Assembly: GCA_963920575.1 (NCBI GenBank)
Contig: OY986966.1
Location: 29,212,581-29,276,580 of the forward strand
Direction of reading: 5' to 3'
DNA from: Narthecium ossifragum
Lineage: Eukaryota > Streptophyta > Magnoliopsida > Dioscoreales > Nartheciaceae
DNA length: 64,000 nucleotides
The position numbers were made by a program, and so were the translations under genes. The notes beneath the pieces were generated by a model, which made no database searches, had not been told where the DNA came from, and saw only the letters and a program-made list of their open reading frames with translations. Numbering within the stretch: position 1 is the first letter of the stretch; every line of letters begins with the position of its first letter. This document shows, one piece after another, positions 43,590 through 55,698 of this stretch.

Positions 43590-45484
43590 ACAGAAGTCTC
43601 GTGGGCCTTTTCTCCCCTTGGTTCTCTTAACCGGCTCGGGGACCCCTTCAAAAATACATGGTTCGTTGTGTTTTATCTTTATTCCTATATAGTTGGCGTC
43701 GGCGTGAGACAATGACAGGTTTTAAGAGCACAAATCATGACGGTTTTTTTATTTATTGAAATTGTCATCTTCCCTATTAATCGAATGTCTCTTCCACTGG
43801 CTTTCATATGATAAAGAATGCAGCTCGTTCATGTGATGTTTGCTATTCAAAAAATCCCATCAGTCTATACTTTATACCTCAATTAACGATCCTCCGTTGT
43901 TCCTGTTGGACTTTCTTTATGTGAGGCACATTAGCTTACAAAAAGCTCATCTGCACGGTCCTTGCTGACAGGGAGGACGTCGGCAGGAATTATTAGGATT
44001 TGAAGAAGGGACCATGGAATCTTGGAGCATTATCTTTAGCAAACTGATTAGGGGGCAAATGATGTAAGGAGTGATGGGAGGATGACTACCATTTTGCACT
44101 AACTACAAAGGCCAAAGGGGTGGAGGTCATCATGTTATGATTCATTCATTGCTATGACAAGGCTAAAGAAAGTTACAACGATTCCATTTGGATGAACTGT
44201 TGACTAATCCTTTTTTCTGGTTTCTTTTCTTCTGCCATCGGCCATCTACCTGACCTCTTCTTCTTTTTATTTTTATGAATCGACCTCTTCTTCGATCTTC
44301 AGGTTATTTTACAAGCATATGTGTATATATAGGTATGGCATATATGGTCCTTAATTTCAAAAGAAGGTCTCAGCTAGCTACCTCTGATGTAACGTTATGA
44401 GTCTCCACTCTCCCTCCACCAAAGATGAAAGGGTTATTACGTAACGTATTGCTTGCTTATAATCAGTATGCGTCGCTTTTTATGCTTTCCGATCACCATT
44501 CATGCATGCTTGGTGACTGGTGAAACCAAAATGTTACGTGCATGAAAAGGTCATGTTGAGGACTGTATCTATACGTGAGAATAACATACGTCACGTCATG
44601 ATACGAAGTATTACTCAGCTGATATAACTGGAAATTGATAAGGACGGAAAAAGGCAGCAGCTAGCATCAACTGATCTGTTTCTTGTAAGTATTGTGGACC
44701 TAGAAGAAGTATGTGTACAGTTGAGTATAATCAAATGAATTCCATATTCATATTATAAAGCTGCGCGCATTCTTGTAAAACTAATTTCATATTCCATTAC
44801 TTGTTCATGCAAATCCTTAATTAATTTCTATAAACAAGCTCCAGCCATATATAGAAACCTCAACTACATATATCTAAGGCCTTTCGGCCCTCTCAAGTTA
44901 CATTCTAAATTAAAGTTCTAATCTTTCTAGCTATATAGCAATACTAGTACTCACCTGTGCTCCTGACACAGTTTTTAGTTATTGTTAATATAAAATTTTA
45001 ACAAATTTCTTATAGTTTGTCTGGTTAAACGACTGTGTTGACCCGTAGGTGGTCTAGGGTTCGAAGGTTGGTCATAGCTTTTTGTTCACTGCCATCATAA
45101 AACATAGCCAATAAAATATTATAAGTCTAACTTAGGGTATATAAAATAAATATAAGTCTTTGCAGCTTTATATAAAGTAAACTTAGAGAATATATATAAA
45201 GAAACTTATGGGATATGAATTAATGCAGGTTAATCGTTATTGCTCCTTATAAGGTTGATTTGATCAAACTTTCGAATTGGAAAATCTGAACATATAATAG
45301 TCAGATATGAAGCTGATAGGTTTGTTTGTATATAATACCACAGGCAAGCTTGATTCTAACTGATCATAAAAGCTCTAAATGGTGGGCCTACACTCACATG
45401 ATCTGTTCTTATATTCTTTAAAATTCGACCATAAAATTCATATATATATTAGAGGGAGAGGATTAGATTAAAGAGACCTCAATT
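43590..45484. other. Spacer without supported genes
   Basis: A+T-rich, with many CTAG and ATATA runs. No gene, repeat family or RNA gene could be supported. Confidence 0.45.
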
Positions 45485-46682
45485 GACTCTGTGGGCCTGA
45501 AGCAATTGCAGGACCCTGCAGTAGCTTGATGATAACCGTCCGATTGAAGCTTCTTTGAATCTACGGTGAAGATTCAATCAATCTCATATGTTGTGGGACC
45601 CAGGGAATATTTAATTTCGCCATGGTCCCCTTTCTGCTCTCACGGTGCTCGATCGGTGGCGATCACGCCTCTCCGGTGCCGGAATCTCGACGCCGTCAAC
45701 GCTATCTCCTCCGCCGGAAATTCACAGAAGACATGCCGGGAGCTCGTTGCTTCCATTCTAATTTCTTATTCTCTCTCTCCGCCCTCTCCGGCGCCTTCAC
45801 GGCCAGCCGCGATGGAGTCATCTCCACCGCCGGTACTCGCACCGGAACTAGACTCGGGGAGCTCCCCATCTGGGTGCCCCCACTTCCGTCTCTAAAATAC
45901 CTTACCCCCGGCGGCGCCGCTTACCATCACCACCTCCACCAGGTGCTTGGAGTAGAGGACATCCACGCCCCCACCCCAAGTGGGTTGCTTCATCCTCAAG
46001 CCAGGAAAGGAGCGGTGGAGCGACGACGTCTTCCTCTGCCTCAGATCTCTTCGGGGACGACAGCGCGGGGCAACAAAGCCAAAAGGTCTTGAGTCGTGAC
46101 CATCAGCGTGGTACTTTTAGCATCTTTTAATTGATCCCTACACCCGGGATTCCACTGCTGGAAACGGGTTGTCTCTTTGGTTTTTCCCCCTTTTTCCGTT
46201 ACCTTTTTCGCCATTAAAGCGTGACTGCGTGAGATCCTTAATTTTTTTCTGTTTATAACCTGCAAAAATTTTGTATAAATGTGAGATCTTTTCTTAGTTC
46301 CTCTCTTTTTGCTTATCTTGTTGTTCGTCACCCTGCTTCCTTGGCTCTAAATAAATAGAGATTTAAGCGATAAGCCATCAAGGGGGAACGGGGAATAAGA
46401 AAGTGGAACGAAGGCGAGGAGCTCTCGGCGTCAATTTCCGGCAGCGGAGATAACTCCATGAAGGGAGCTGTGACGGCGTCAAGATTCCACCACCGGAGAG
46501 GCTTGATCGCCACCGATCATCGTGAGAGGGAGACGGAGAGAGAAGAGGGGTGGGGCCATGGTGGCATTAAATATTTCCTGGGTCCCACCACATATGAGAT
46601 GGATTGAATCTTCACCGTAGATTCAAAGCAGCTTCAATCGGACGCTTATCATCAGCTATTGCTATTGCAGGCCCACCGAATC
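45485..46682. mobile_element. Mutator-like element with ~240-bp terminal inverted repeats
   Basis: The left arm (about 45485-45722) is matched in reverse complement by the right arm (about 46433-46682): shared blocks include TCCGATTGAAGC, TTTGAATCTACGGTGAAGAT, CATATGT(T/G)GTGGGACCCAG, AATATTTAAT, GATCGGTGGCGATCA, GCCTCTCCGGTG and CCGGAAATT. Between the arms lie about 700 bp, partly G+C-rich (45723-46090), possibly captured gene sequence as in Pack-MULEs; the frames there match no family I know. No transposase. Arms have diverged by indels, so it is old. No 9-bp target duplication could be confirmed. Confidence 0.75.
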
Positions 46683-46957
46683 CCCTGGTCCACGTGTAAG
46701 CGTCATGGTGCAGTCGCGACGTGGACGTGGAATCTGGCTGGGGTTTCGCCAGCGATGTGGACGTGCGTCTATGGCCGTCGAGGAATCCAGCTGTCAGATT
46801 TGTCGGGTACCCACACGTGTCGGGTTCCCGTCGCTTTCGTCCCAAGTAAAACCCGAGGACTGGGGTGGGGGGGACTGGCGGCGATCCGATCCGGTGAAAA
46901 AGCCGCCGATACCAAACTAATAATAATGCTCATCAGCCCTCTCTCTCTTGAGTGTGG

Positions 46958-46995
<38 letters not shown>

Positions 46996-47092
46996 CTCCA
47001 CCCATCCATCCCTATCAGTACTCGGCCCACAGCCTACTAGTAGCCCACCCATAGGCCGCCACCCCCACTTGTAGCCAGGCCCCCACATTTAG
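46683..47092. other. Spacer with (CT)n run
   Basis: No gene supported; contains a (TC)n run at 46960-46992. Confidence 0.5.
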
Positions 47093-47318
47093 CCCCCGTT
47101 TGGTTCAGGATAAGGGTTAAATGGGTTAAGAGGAATAAGAGGGTTAAGGGAAATATAGGGTTAGAAAAGTTGAGGGTAAGAAATGGGGGTAAAAAAAATG
47201 TAAATATGAATGTGGTAGGTGGAATAGTATAAACCCCGTAATCATTGTTTTGGTGTTTGGTGAAAAAATAGGAATAAAGTGAGGGTAACCCCATTAACCC
47301 CGTCGCCAAACAAGGGGT
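47093..47318. mobile_element. TTTGGT-ended MITE, copy C
   Basis: From CCCCCGTTTGGTTCAGG to CGCCAAACAAGGGG; the internal AGGGTTAGAAAAGTTGAGGG and CCCCATTAACCCCG relate it to copies A, B and the 51-52 kb element. No coding capacity. Confidence 0.7.
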
Positions 47319-47399
47319 GCTCTCCGGGTGTTGTTCAAGTCATACCATGTTTTAGATCATACCATCATACCTAGGGTCAGGATTCATTGAATCCCATCC

Positions 47400-48330
47400 A
47401 AGGGCGTGGATGATGCCAGCTCATTAGTAACATGTTGACCGGATTCCGATCCGAATTCAACCCGATTGAGGCTGAGCCGGCTCGGATCAAAACCAAGGGC
47501 GACGATGGAATCCATAAAAATCACTCGATCTCTCTCTCTCTCTCGCACTGCAACTCCTATCATCGCCGCCCCCCGCTGTGACTCCATCCATCTCCTTCTT
47601 GTCGCCCGCCATCTCCTCCTCGTCGCCACCCCAGCATCTTCTCCTCGTCGAGGGTGTTGAATCCATCGCCGCCCAAGCATCTCCTTCTCATCGCTGCCCA
47701 TCTCCTCCTCGTCGGGCTCTGAATGCATCACCGTCGACGCATCTCGTCCTCGTCGTCGCCCAAGGATCTCCTCCTTGACGCAGTCACTGAAACTCCTCCA
47801 TCTCGGATCAAAACCAACGAGGGCGATGACGGAATCACTAAATCACTCGATCTCTCTCTCGCACTGCAACTCCTACAATCGTCGCCCGCAGATGCGGTCC
47901 ATCCATCGCCGCCCGTTGATGCATCTCCTCCTCGTCGCCAACCCAGCATCTCCTGCTCGTCGAGGGCGCTGAATCCATCGCCGCTGTCGCATCTCGTCCT
48001 CGTCGTCGTCCAAGCATCTCCTTCTCATCGCGGCCGCCGCCACCACACCTCTTCCATGGGTTCATGCTGCATCCCCTCTACCGCTGCCACCGCGCGTCTT
48101 CCATGTGTTGATGTTGCATCCCCTCCACCACCGCCGCCCAAGCATCTCCTTCTCGTCGCCGCCCATCTCCTCCTCGTCGGGCTCTGAATCCATCACCATC
48201 ACGCATCTCGCCAAGCATCTCCTCCTCGTCGCGCCCGCCGCAACTCCTCCATCGCTGATGTTGCATCCCCTCCACTGCTGCTACATAGCCTCTTCTATCG
48301 CCACCCCAGCACTGTCATCTCTAAATCGAG
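47400..48330. repeat. G+C-rich minisatellite-like region, CATCTCCTCCTCGTCG units
   Basis: Irregular repeats of CATCTCCTCCTCGTCG and ATCCATCGCCGCC fill about 900 bp. At a larger scale a block beginning CTCGGATCAAAACCAA and running through AATCACTCGATCTCTCTCTC occurs at about 47480 and again at about 47801, so the region is also segmentally duplicated. Long open frames on both strands arise from the repeat and I do not call them genes. Confidence 0.75.
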
Positions 48331-49556
48331 GGAAGAAATGGACAATCAGAGTCGATTACCCAAAGGTTTTTTCTCTATTTACATCAATCCTTTGATTTCC
48401 TTATCATCTCTTTTTCTTTCAAGAGTTTTTTTGGATGAGTTATCTTAAAAGTAGCCAATGGTTTTGTTGGTGATCTTTAGTTAAAGAGATGATCAAATTT
48501 TTGATGGTTTCTTTGGTTATATGTGGCATTGATCATGAACATGTTCTAAAAGTTGATCCTATATGTGATGCTGAACCAAACATTGATCCTTTTTTAGGTG
48601 CTATGCTAGCCTCAGAGTCGCAAGAAGCACAAATATCAAAGAAAATAGCAAGTGTTCATCTATTCAGTCAGTATCTGAATACCAACAAGGTCTAATTCTC
48701 CAGTTCCAGAATCAACTACCGCAAAGAGCATGTTCAGTCAGCTAGCTAACTCACAAGACTATTCTAGAATGTTAAACCATCAGTAATGGCTTGTAATCTT
48801 TGTATGTATTTCAAACCATCTGAAATGGTTTTGTATTCTTTGTATGTATGTCAAACCATCTGGAATGGTTTGTATTTTTTGTATATAGCTAAAATGAGTT
48901 TGTGTTATTTGTATGTTTTGGGTAGTGTGAAGAACCTATGTTGGATGCTTATTCAATTGTATGTCGTGGCTAAAGTGCCAATTTCTCAATTGATTATAGA
49001 CAGATTTGAAATTGATGGAAGATGGAAAAGCATATTACTCTTGTCTCATTTTACTAACAATGTAAGTAGGAGGGACTTGCATTAAGTAAAACAAAGATTT
49101 TACTTTTTCCTGAAGCAACTCTCCTTCTCTTTGAGTTAATTGAACTGCGAAAGCTTCCACCTATTGTGTGCACTTGCTAATGAGTTTATGTTCTACTTAA
49201 TCAAACATATCAGAAGAGGCAATAAGATGGCAAGACAACACATATGTGATTGCAATTTCACCTCAAATTTTCATTTCCAACATGAATTAACATTGTTGCT
49301 TAGTAACACAAGAATGCAACTGCAGTCTTGATGCACAAGTCGACCATTCTCTTATTTACCAATATTTTCAACTCATATTCAAGCTAAATATACGAAAAGA
49401 TCACATTACCATCTAAAATAAAGTTTTAGTAAGATCTCATATTGTCATAAAACATTAGTTAATACATCAAAAATCATCATCTACTTCAAAGCTCAGCCCT
49501 CACTCTCTTTTCTACCACCTTTAGAATGCCATTGCAACAAACATTGAACTCTAGCA
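48331..49556. other. Spacer with ~40-bp tandem repeat
   Basis: About three copies of a ~40-bp unit with AAACCATCTGAAATGGTTTTG lie at 48775-48895. A 68-codon frame at 48489-48695 has no known motif. Confidence 0.45.
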
Positions 49557-49984
49557 TCATCTAGGTGCACTGGAGCAATGGGCATGCACCTCATCAAGCC
49601 CATCCTACATAAAATGATGAAAATTGGTATATAGTTAAAAAATGTCTCTAGTTTTAACAAAAAAATGAATGAAAGATGTGTAATAGAAGTATCATGTACC
49701 TTTGGATCATCGTGTAGATCGAAGTGGCGGCGTGCTATTGGTTGTGATGATGGATGGAATGACACTAGTTGTGATGATGGTTGTGGTGGTACATGGGCCT
49801 TTCTTGGCTTCCTTTTAACCTTCTCGACAATCCCTTTCAACCTCTTGTTTTCCTTGTTCTTAGCCTCCCTTTGCTTTAGCCCGGTAACAACCACATCTTC
49901 CCCGTCTTGAGTTATTAGATTAGAACAAGCTGAAGGGTCATTTATTGCGCGTCCCAACTCAACCTGGTATGACCTAAACAGCAC
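49557..49984 (-). CDS. Hypothetical two-exon frame, 110 aa
   Basis: A frame at 49984-49700 can be spliced at AAG|GTACAT to an acceptor TATGTAG at 49605-49606, giving exon 49604-49557 in phase, ending TGA. The product has a Lys/Glu-rich middle (LKQREAKNKENKRLKG) and a Pro/Ser part. I do not recognise it. It may be a transposon-related or captured fragment, and splice sites of this quality occur by chance. Confidence 0.25.
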
Positions 49985-51042
49985 CCGTGCTCTCCATGCA
50001 CACGTGCTTCTCTCCTAGCTAGCCCATGCGTGCTGTGCTCTTTTCCTTCCATTTCTTGCATAATTAATTTTTCTTTACCACAAAAGAGATCTTTTATGGT
50101 AAGTAAGTGAGGGATACAGGTGTGCTTAGTTAATAGTTGGTTTAAGGAGATGATTTTAAGTACATCTCATAATTCTTGAGCTACTTGTCATTATATATTT
50201 ACCCAGACAGGTCCCAAATTAACTAGTTGGAATAGGAACCATTTTAATTAGATGATGTTTGGTTTGGAAAATATTTTCAAAAAATCCAACTGTTTTTTTT
50301 GTTTTCCGAAAATGGGCAAACCAAACGGCCTCTAATAATTGGTTGTCCACCTTTTTTTATATTAAATGGAATAAAATGAACTTAAGTTTTGCAACGGCCT
50401 TTATTTTTTTTTTTCCATTTATGTGGTTATACGTTCTAGCTAGATGTAGTGTAGGAGCTAGCTAGCTAGCTACAATAACAGATTTAAAGATATTGATAAA
50501 CGGCGGTTGGTGGACCGGTTTTATGAGTGTTTTTTCATGAAACTATAAGTGGCCGGAAACTGATGGCGAAAAGTTCAAGCTGCTTTCCTGTAATTTTCTC
50601 CTTTGCATGCAGCAAGTCATTTTCTCTACCTTTTCCTTTGATAGCAGCCAGCCTCGATCATGCCATGCATGGGTCGTTGGCAGATCAACAGAAATTAAAG
50701 GTGAGGCAAAAGATGTGTAGGTACCTACCTAGTAGCATGACACGAAACACGTACGTAGTAGCCATCCCTCCGTACGTGCGATCACAAGATCGAAGAGGAG
50801 ACGCATATTAATAATGGAGTTCGCATCGCTTGAAAAGAAAGAGCGATGAGCGCCTGCATTGATGGTAATTGCTTGAGCTTGAGTGCTCCAAGGTCTTAAT
50901 TAATTAATTACTCGGTCCCCTAGCTAACTATTTCAAGAAAAGCAAATCAAAACTTTCATAGTTCATGATGGCCTCATTTCTAGAGTTTTTAGCCATGCAC
51001 GGTTCACATGATACATATTCGAGACAACACGTACATCATCTA

Positions 51043-51075
<33 letters not shown>

Positions 51076-51113
51076 GCTGGCTTTTTTGATCGAGCAATGA
51101 GTAAGCTTTAGGA
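49985..51113. other. Spacer without supported genes
   Basis: Short frames only. Includes GTTTGGTTTGGAAAATATT at about 50268, another likely MITE end, and a (GA)n run at 51041-51072. Confidence 0.45.
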
Positions 51114-52137
51114 CTTGAGCCTCTGTTTGGTGTGGGGTTAAAGGGGTTATCCCCCCTTAACCCCCCATTTATCCCCAAATAAGAATGAGGTTAGGTAAGG
51201 GGGTTAAGCACCATGATCTAAATGACTATACTACCCTCAAATGATATTGTTCTAATATGGGCCTGTTTGGTTGCTGAGAAGTGAGCTGGAGTGGAGTGAT
51301 TTTTTGGGGAGTGACTTCACTGGAGTGATTTTCTGGGAAGTGACTTTCTGGGATTTTCTAAGTTTTGGTGTTTGGTTGGTGCTTGAAGTGGAGATATGGT
51401 TAAATTATTAAATTAATGTGGACCAATCACGAGGTGATACGTGGCATATGGGACACATTTATATTAATATTTTATTACAGTACGATATTAGTAATATTAA
51501 AATAATATTATTTTGGATGACGTGGCCCAATCACGATGTGACACGTGGCATGTGTGACCCACTTATATTAATATTTTATTACAGTATGATATTATTATTA
51601 TTAAAATAATACTATTTTAGATGACGTGGATCAATCACGACGTGACACGTGGCATGTGGGACCCACTTATATTAATATTTTATTACAGTATGATATTATT
51701 AATATTAAAATAATACTATTTTGGATGACATGGACCAATCACGAGGTGACACGTGGCACATGGACCCACTTATAATAATATTTTATTACAGTATGATATT
51801 ATTAATATTAAAATAATACTATTTTAGATGACATGGACCAATCACGAGGTGACACGTGGCACATGGACCCACTTATATTAATATTTTATTACAGTATGAT
51901 TTGATTAGTATTATTTGCCACTTCTCGGCGTGCCATTATATATAAGGGCATTTTTGGTATTAGCTACAAATTCTACCCTTAACCCCCCTTATCCCCACTA
52001 CTTAACCCCCCTTATCCCCAAACACCAAAATGAGAATAAATTTATCCCCACTCCTTAACCCCACTTTTCTAACTCCAAAATTCCTTAACCCCCCTTAATC
52101 CGGGTTATCTTAACCCCGTACCAAACGGAGCCTCAAG
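51114..52137. mobile_element. ~1-kb TTTGGT-ended element with a nested tandem array
   Basis: Left end CTTGAGCCTCTGTTTGGTG pairs in inverted orientation with CCAAACGGAGCCTCAAG on the right. AGGA precedes the left end and follows the right end, a possible 4-bp duplication, which may be chance. Both flanks of the inside (TTATCCCC, CCTTAACCCC) relate it to copies A-C. The middle (about 51255-51930) is a second sequence starting GGGCCTGTTTGGTTGCTGAG that contains five ~104-bp repeats. Confidence 0.75.
51418..51930. repeat. Five ~104-bp tandem repeats carrying CCAAT and G-box/ABRE motifs
   Basis: Units start at about 51418, 51522, 51626, 51730 and 51833. Each has (C/T)CAATCACGA; units 2-5 have an intact ACACGTGGC with CACGTG at 51542, 51646, 51750 and 51853, while unit 1 has GATACGTGGC. 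The second half of each unit is an AT-rich TTATATTAATATTTTATTACAG-like block. Confidence 0.92.
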
Positions 52138-53965
52138 AGGATTCAGTATAAAGTTTATTAATTTTGAGGCAGTGCACAATGAGTGGCCGCATATAGCTAG
52201 TAAATTGGAAAGGTCCGCCATGCATATGCTATAGGTAGCTAGTCTTTAGAGAATTATCGATGACCTTCTGCACCTACCTTATCCTCTTCGGTGGTTGTGG
52301 ACAATGTACTTCGATGGGAGTAGGACGGATGGGGTCACCTTCCCTCTCATAGTCTCATTGGGACAACCCCATGAGGGAAAGGCCCTATATGTGAACGGTA
52401 GGACCATGCATATATGACCTTCCTATATCACATTGTGGCTAGCTAGCTACGTAGCTCAACCGGCCGTCATATATTCCATACCCACAAGGGTCCATTGGAA
52501 GCTGCTTTGTGGCATCATGCAACCCTTTCCATCCCTTTCCATGAAGTGACTCCATGTTCGGGTCCATGCATTAACTTGTAGGGTAATGTCTCAAGTGCTA
52601 CATGCACTAGCTAGGACCTAAAAGGAGATCACTCCCCACGAGGCCCTCCTAGCTTCAATATCTACCCTCCTTTTTCATTCCCTTCAACAAGAGATGAGGC
52701 CGGGAGGCACTCACTAATGTTTTAGTGGCAGATAAATAACTCGATCTAACACGTACTGTTGCATGCGCAACTCCGTCCGCCGGAAGACATATATACCGAT
52801 CGACTGGAATAATCTATAGGTACTCCACGTGTTGACGTGGAAATCTTATATATGGTTGATCGGCAAAAGTCAAAATAGTCAAAATAGTTAAAATCAGAGA
52901 CGTGTAAAGATTCAACTCCTTCGAACTCAATTCAAATAGATGTGTTGAAGATGTGGAAAAATGAATGAAATGTAAAGATAGAAAGTAAAAAACAAATGAT
53001 GAGAAGTGGAGGAAAATGGACGATGAGAAGTGGTGGAGGAAAATGGACAATAAGAAGTAGTGGAAAATAGATGATGAGAAATGGATGATGAAAAATGGAC
53101 AATTAAAAACGTGCTAAACTATTCCTATGAATGATAGAATTACTCTTATGAATGATAGAGCTACTCCTATGAATAATAGAACTACTCTTATGAATGAAAT
53201 CTTCATTACATGGCCAATGATCTTCCATCGCACACATCACAATCGTGCATGATCGATGATGTTTCCTTGCATGCTCACAATTGCCCTTAATTGGTCGAGA
53301 CTCTTCCTTGCATACATCTCAATTGCATTTGACCGATGCTTTTTCCCTACATATGAACATTTGATCGACCAGTTGAATTGAGAGATTAGAGTATTGAATA
53401 AATAATATCCATCGGTCATATCTGTTATATCTACATGTTAATTATTAATTGATTAGTCATTATTTTGACTCACACCATGACGAATTGGCTTACGTGTAAA
53501 CCGTCTTGCCGTGACCGGAGGCATTCATCGGAAGGGGGGCCATGTCGGTGATTGCCCTCGTGCATGTGGATATATAGATGCCAGACTGTTGCTCAAAAAT
53601 AGTGCCCAGGATGGACAAACCTTAGCATGGAAGGTTTGAGGCAGTGAACATAGACGAAGAAGACCTTCCTAATTGGAGCCCATGGCCATATGAGTGGACC
53701 CAGTCACAATTAATCGATCAGCAAGTGACAACAATATGAACCCGGAATTAAGAGCTATAATTCCTTTGGCCAATAACTTTTCGACGTCTTGCCATTAATG
53801 GTTTTTGGAAATACTCACTTGTGATCGATGATTAACATGAGCTTCCACTGCAAGAATTAGCAACGACAGTGTTGATTTGCAAAGATTAGTCGAGGATATA
53901 AGAACATAGATAACGATTTGGGTACATGGCCATATAGCATGTACATTGCACATGCCTACGTGGCC
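52138..53965. other. Spacer with small tandem repeats
   Basis: No gene supported. At about 52990-53105 there are imperfect GAGAAGTGGAGGAAAATGGA units, and at 53118-53199 four ~21-bp ACTCCTATGAATGATAGAA-like units. Confidence 0.5.
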
Positions 53966-54178
53966 ACTTGATTGGTAGTGTATTACCGATCAAGTTGTTT
54001 TTTTATCGGTAATATATTACCGATCAAGTTGCTTTTTTGTTAGTAATACACTACCGATTGATACACTTTCTTTGTATTGATGATTCAATCGGTAGTTATA
54101 TTGTTTGATCAAGTCAATCAATAAAATCATACCGATGGACTTGATCAATCAATCAATATATAACTATCAATTGAATAG
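53966..54178. repeat. Nested inverted repeats (foldback-like)
   Basis: A perfect 20-bp palindrome at 54005-54024 is flanked by inverted arms TGGTAGTGTATTAC (about 53974) and GTAATACACTACC (about 54044). A second pair, around 54085-54118 and 54143-54178, shares TTGATCAA/AGTTATAT blocks. The whole can fold strongly. Transposon end or structural element is undecided. Confidence 0.7.
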
Positions 54179-54396
54179 ACATGTGCAATATATATGCTAT
54201 AGCCCATTTACCCGAATCAATATGTATGATTGACCTTAGAAGCAACCCCAGCCATGTGCAGCCTATGATAAGGGGACAGGTTACAACACTATTAGAACCT
54301 CTGCTTTTCTTGTTTTGTTCTTAATTAATTTGTTAAATTTTGGTACAACGTGAAATGTATCATATGCTTCCGATTCTTTAATTAAAAATCTATAGA

Positions 54397-54400
<4 letters not shown>

Positions 54401-54448
<48 letters not shown>
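54401..54448. repeat. (AT)n microsatellite
   Basis: About 24 AT units in spacer DNA. Confidence 0.9.
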
Positions 54449-54450
<2 letters not shown>

Positions 54451-55667
54451 TTGATTAGCAACATGCTGAGGTCAAGTTGCTAGCTAGCCTAATAATTTTT
54501 GAGTATGAAGACAATTAATTAGACAGCAAAGCGAGGAATATTATATTGATCACGCTTTATTAGGGTTTTATCGCAGTCAGGGGGGGGGGGGGGTGGTATG
54601 AGGAAATTAGGAGAGTCTTAAAAGAAAGATGCCCTTTAATTAATTCCATGGCTGGTTGTCCTGATTCCACTCACACCTAGCTTGCATGGAATATTTGCCT
54701 TTGTAAACTTACACAAGCAAACAATAATTCATTGACATCTTCTTCGTAGCATGTACAAGAAAGAAGTGGCCAGCCAACCCCACCGTAAGTCATCCTTGAC
54801 TTTGTTAACAACGTACAACACGCGCAAATGACAAAGAAAAATGTGAATCCAAGCTAGCTAATTAATTCAGTACGTGTAACGTGTAAGGTTACAATTAAAA
54901 TGAATGATTCTTCCATATATGGGCCCGGTCTGAACTCTGAAACACTGATCACAAATTCACAATGGCTAGCTATTCTTGCATGCATGTGAACCATACAACA
55001 TACCTATCATAAGTAATTGACACTTTAACGGAATTGGTATTGTTCTTCTCTACTTACTATTAATTCCTGTACAATATCTTAATAATCCTTTGTTTTAGAT
55101 TAATTAATTGGCAGCAAAAACTATATAAACACATTAATTAATGCGTCAATATAATATATATATATATATATATATATACACAAAATCATGAAATAATGAT
55201 CAATTTATCAATGTGACAGTAATTTATCAATATAATATATATGCAGCCTGAAACACCTCTAAACATGCAATGGCGATCGATCGACCAGGGAAGGACATAT
55301 ATAGCCACATAGGAATGGAGCTAGGTATAGTCATTAATTCAATGACAAATTAAGTAGGAGACTTTCCTGTTTGTCCCCGTTGGTGGATGAGCACAAGAAC
55401 AGATATTCTTAATTAGATGTTGTAGCAAGGGGCCCTCCATTATAATCGATCAAGATACCTTTGTTTTCTCTTCCTTGCCACCTATATATATATATATAAT
55501 ATATTCTAAGCTATCTAACGATTATAATTACATCCAGATGATATATATCATTGCTCCATTACAATGATTGATTGATTAGTGGCTATTTTTAAATGTTTGT
55601 AGAAATTCTAGATCTCTTGGCTCGTCTCAGCTGGTAAACTAGAAAAACAAACTATATATAAATTCTG

Positions 55668-55698
<31 letters not shown>

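Noticed and set aside
45040..45080. GGTCTAGGGTTCGAAGG considered as the B box of a tRNA or SINE
   Set aside because: No A box at the right distance and no cloverleaf stems could be built.
47384..48395. Several overlapping frames of 65-154 codons on both strands
   Set aside because: Produced by the G+C-rich repeat; no family resemblance and no splice support.
51418..51930. Regular repeats considered as a CRISPR-like array
   Set aside because: Units are contiguous tandem copies without unique spacers, inside a transposon in a plant nuclear sequence.
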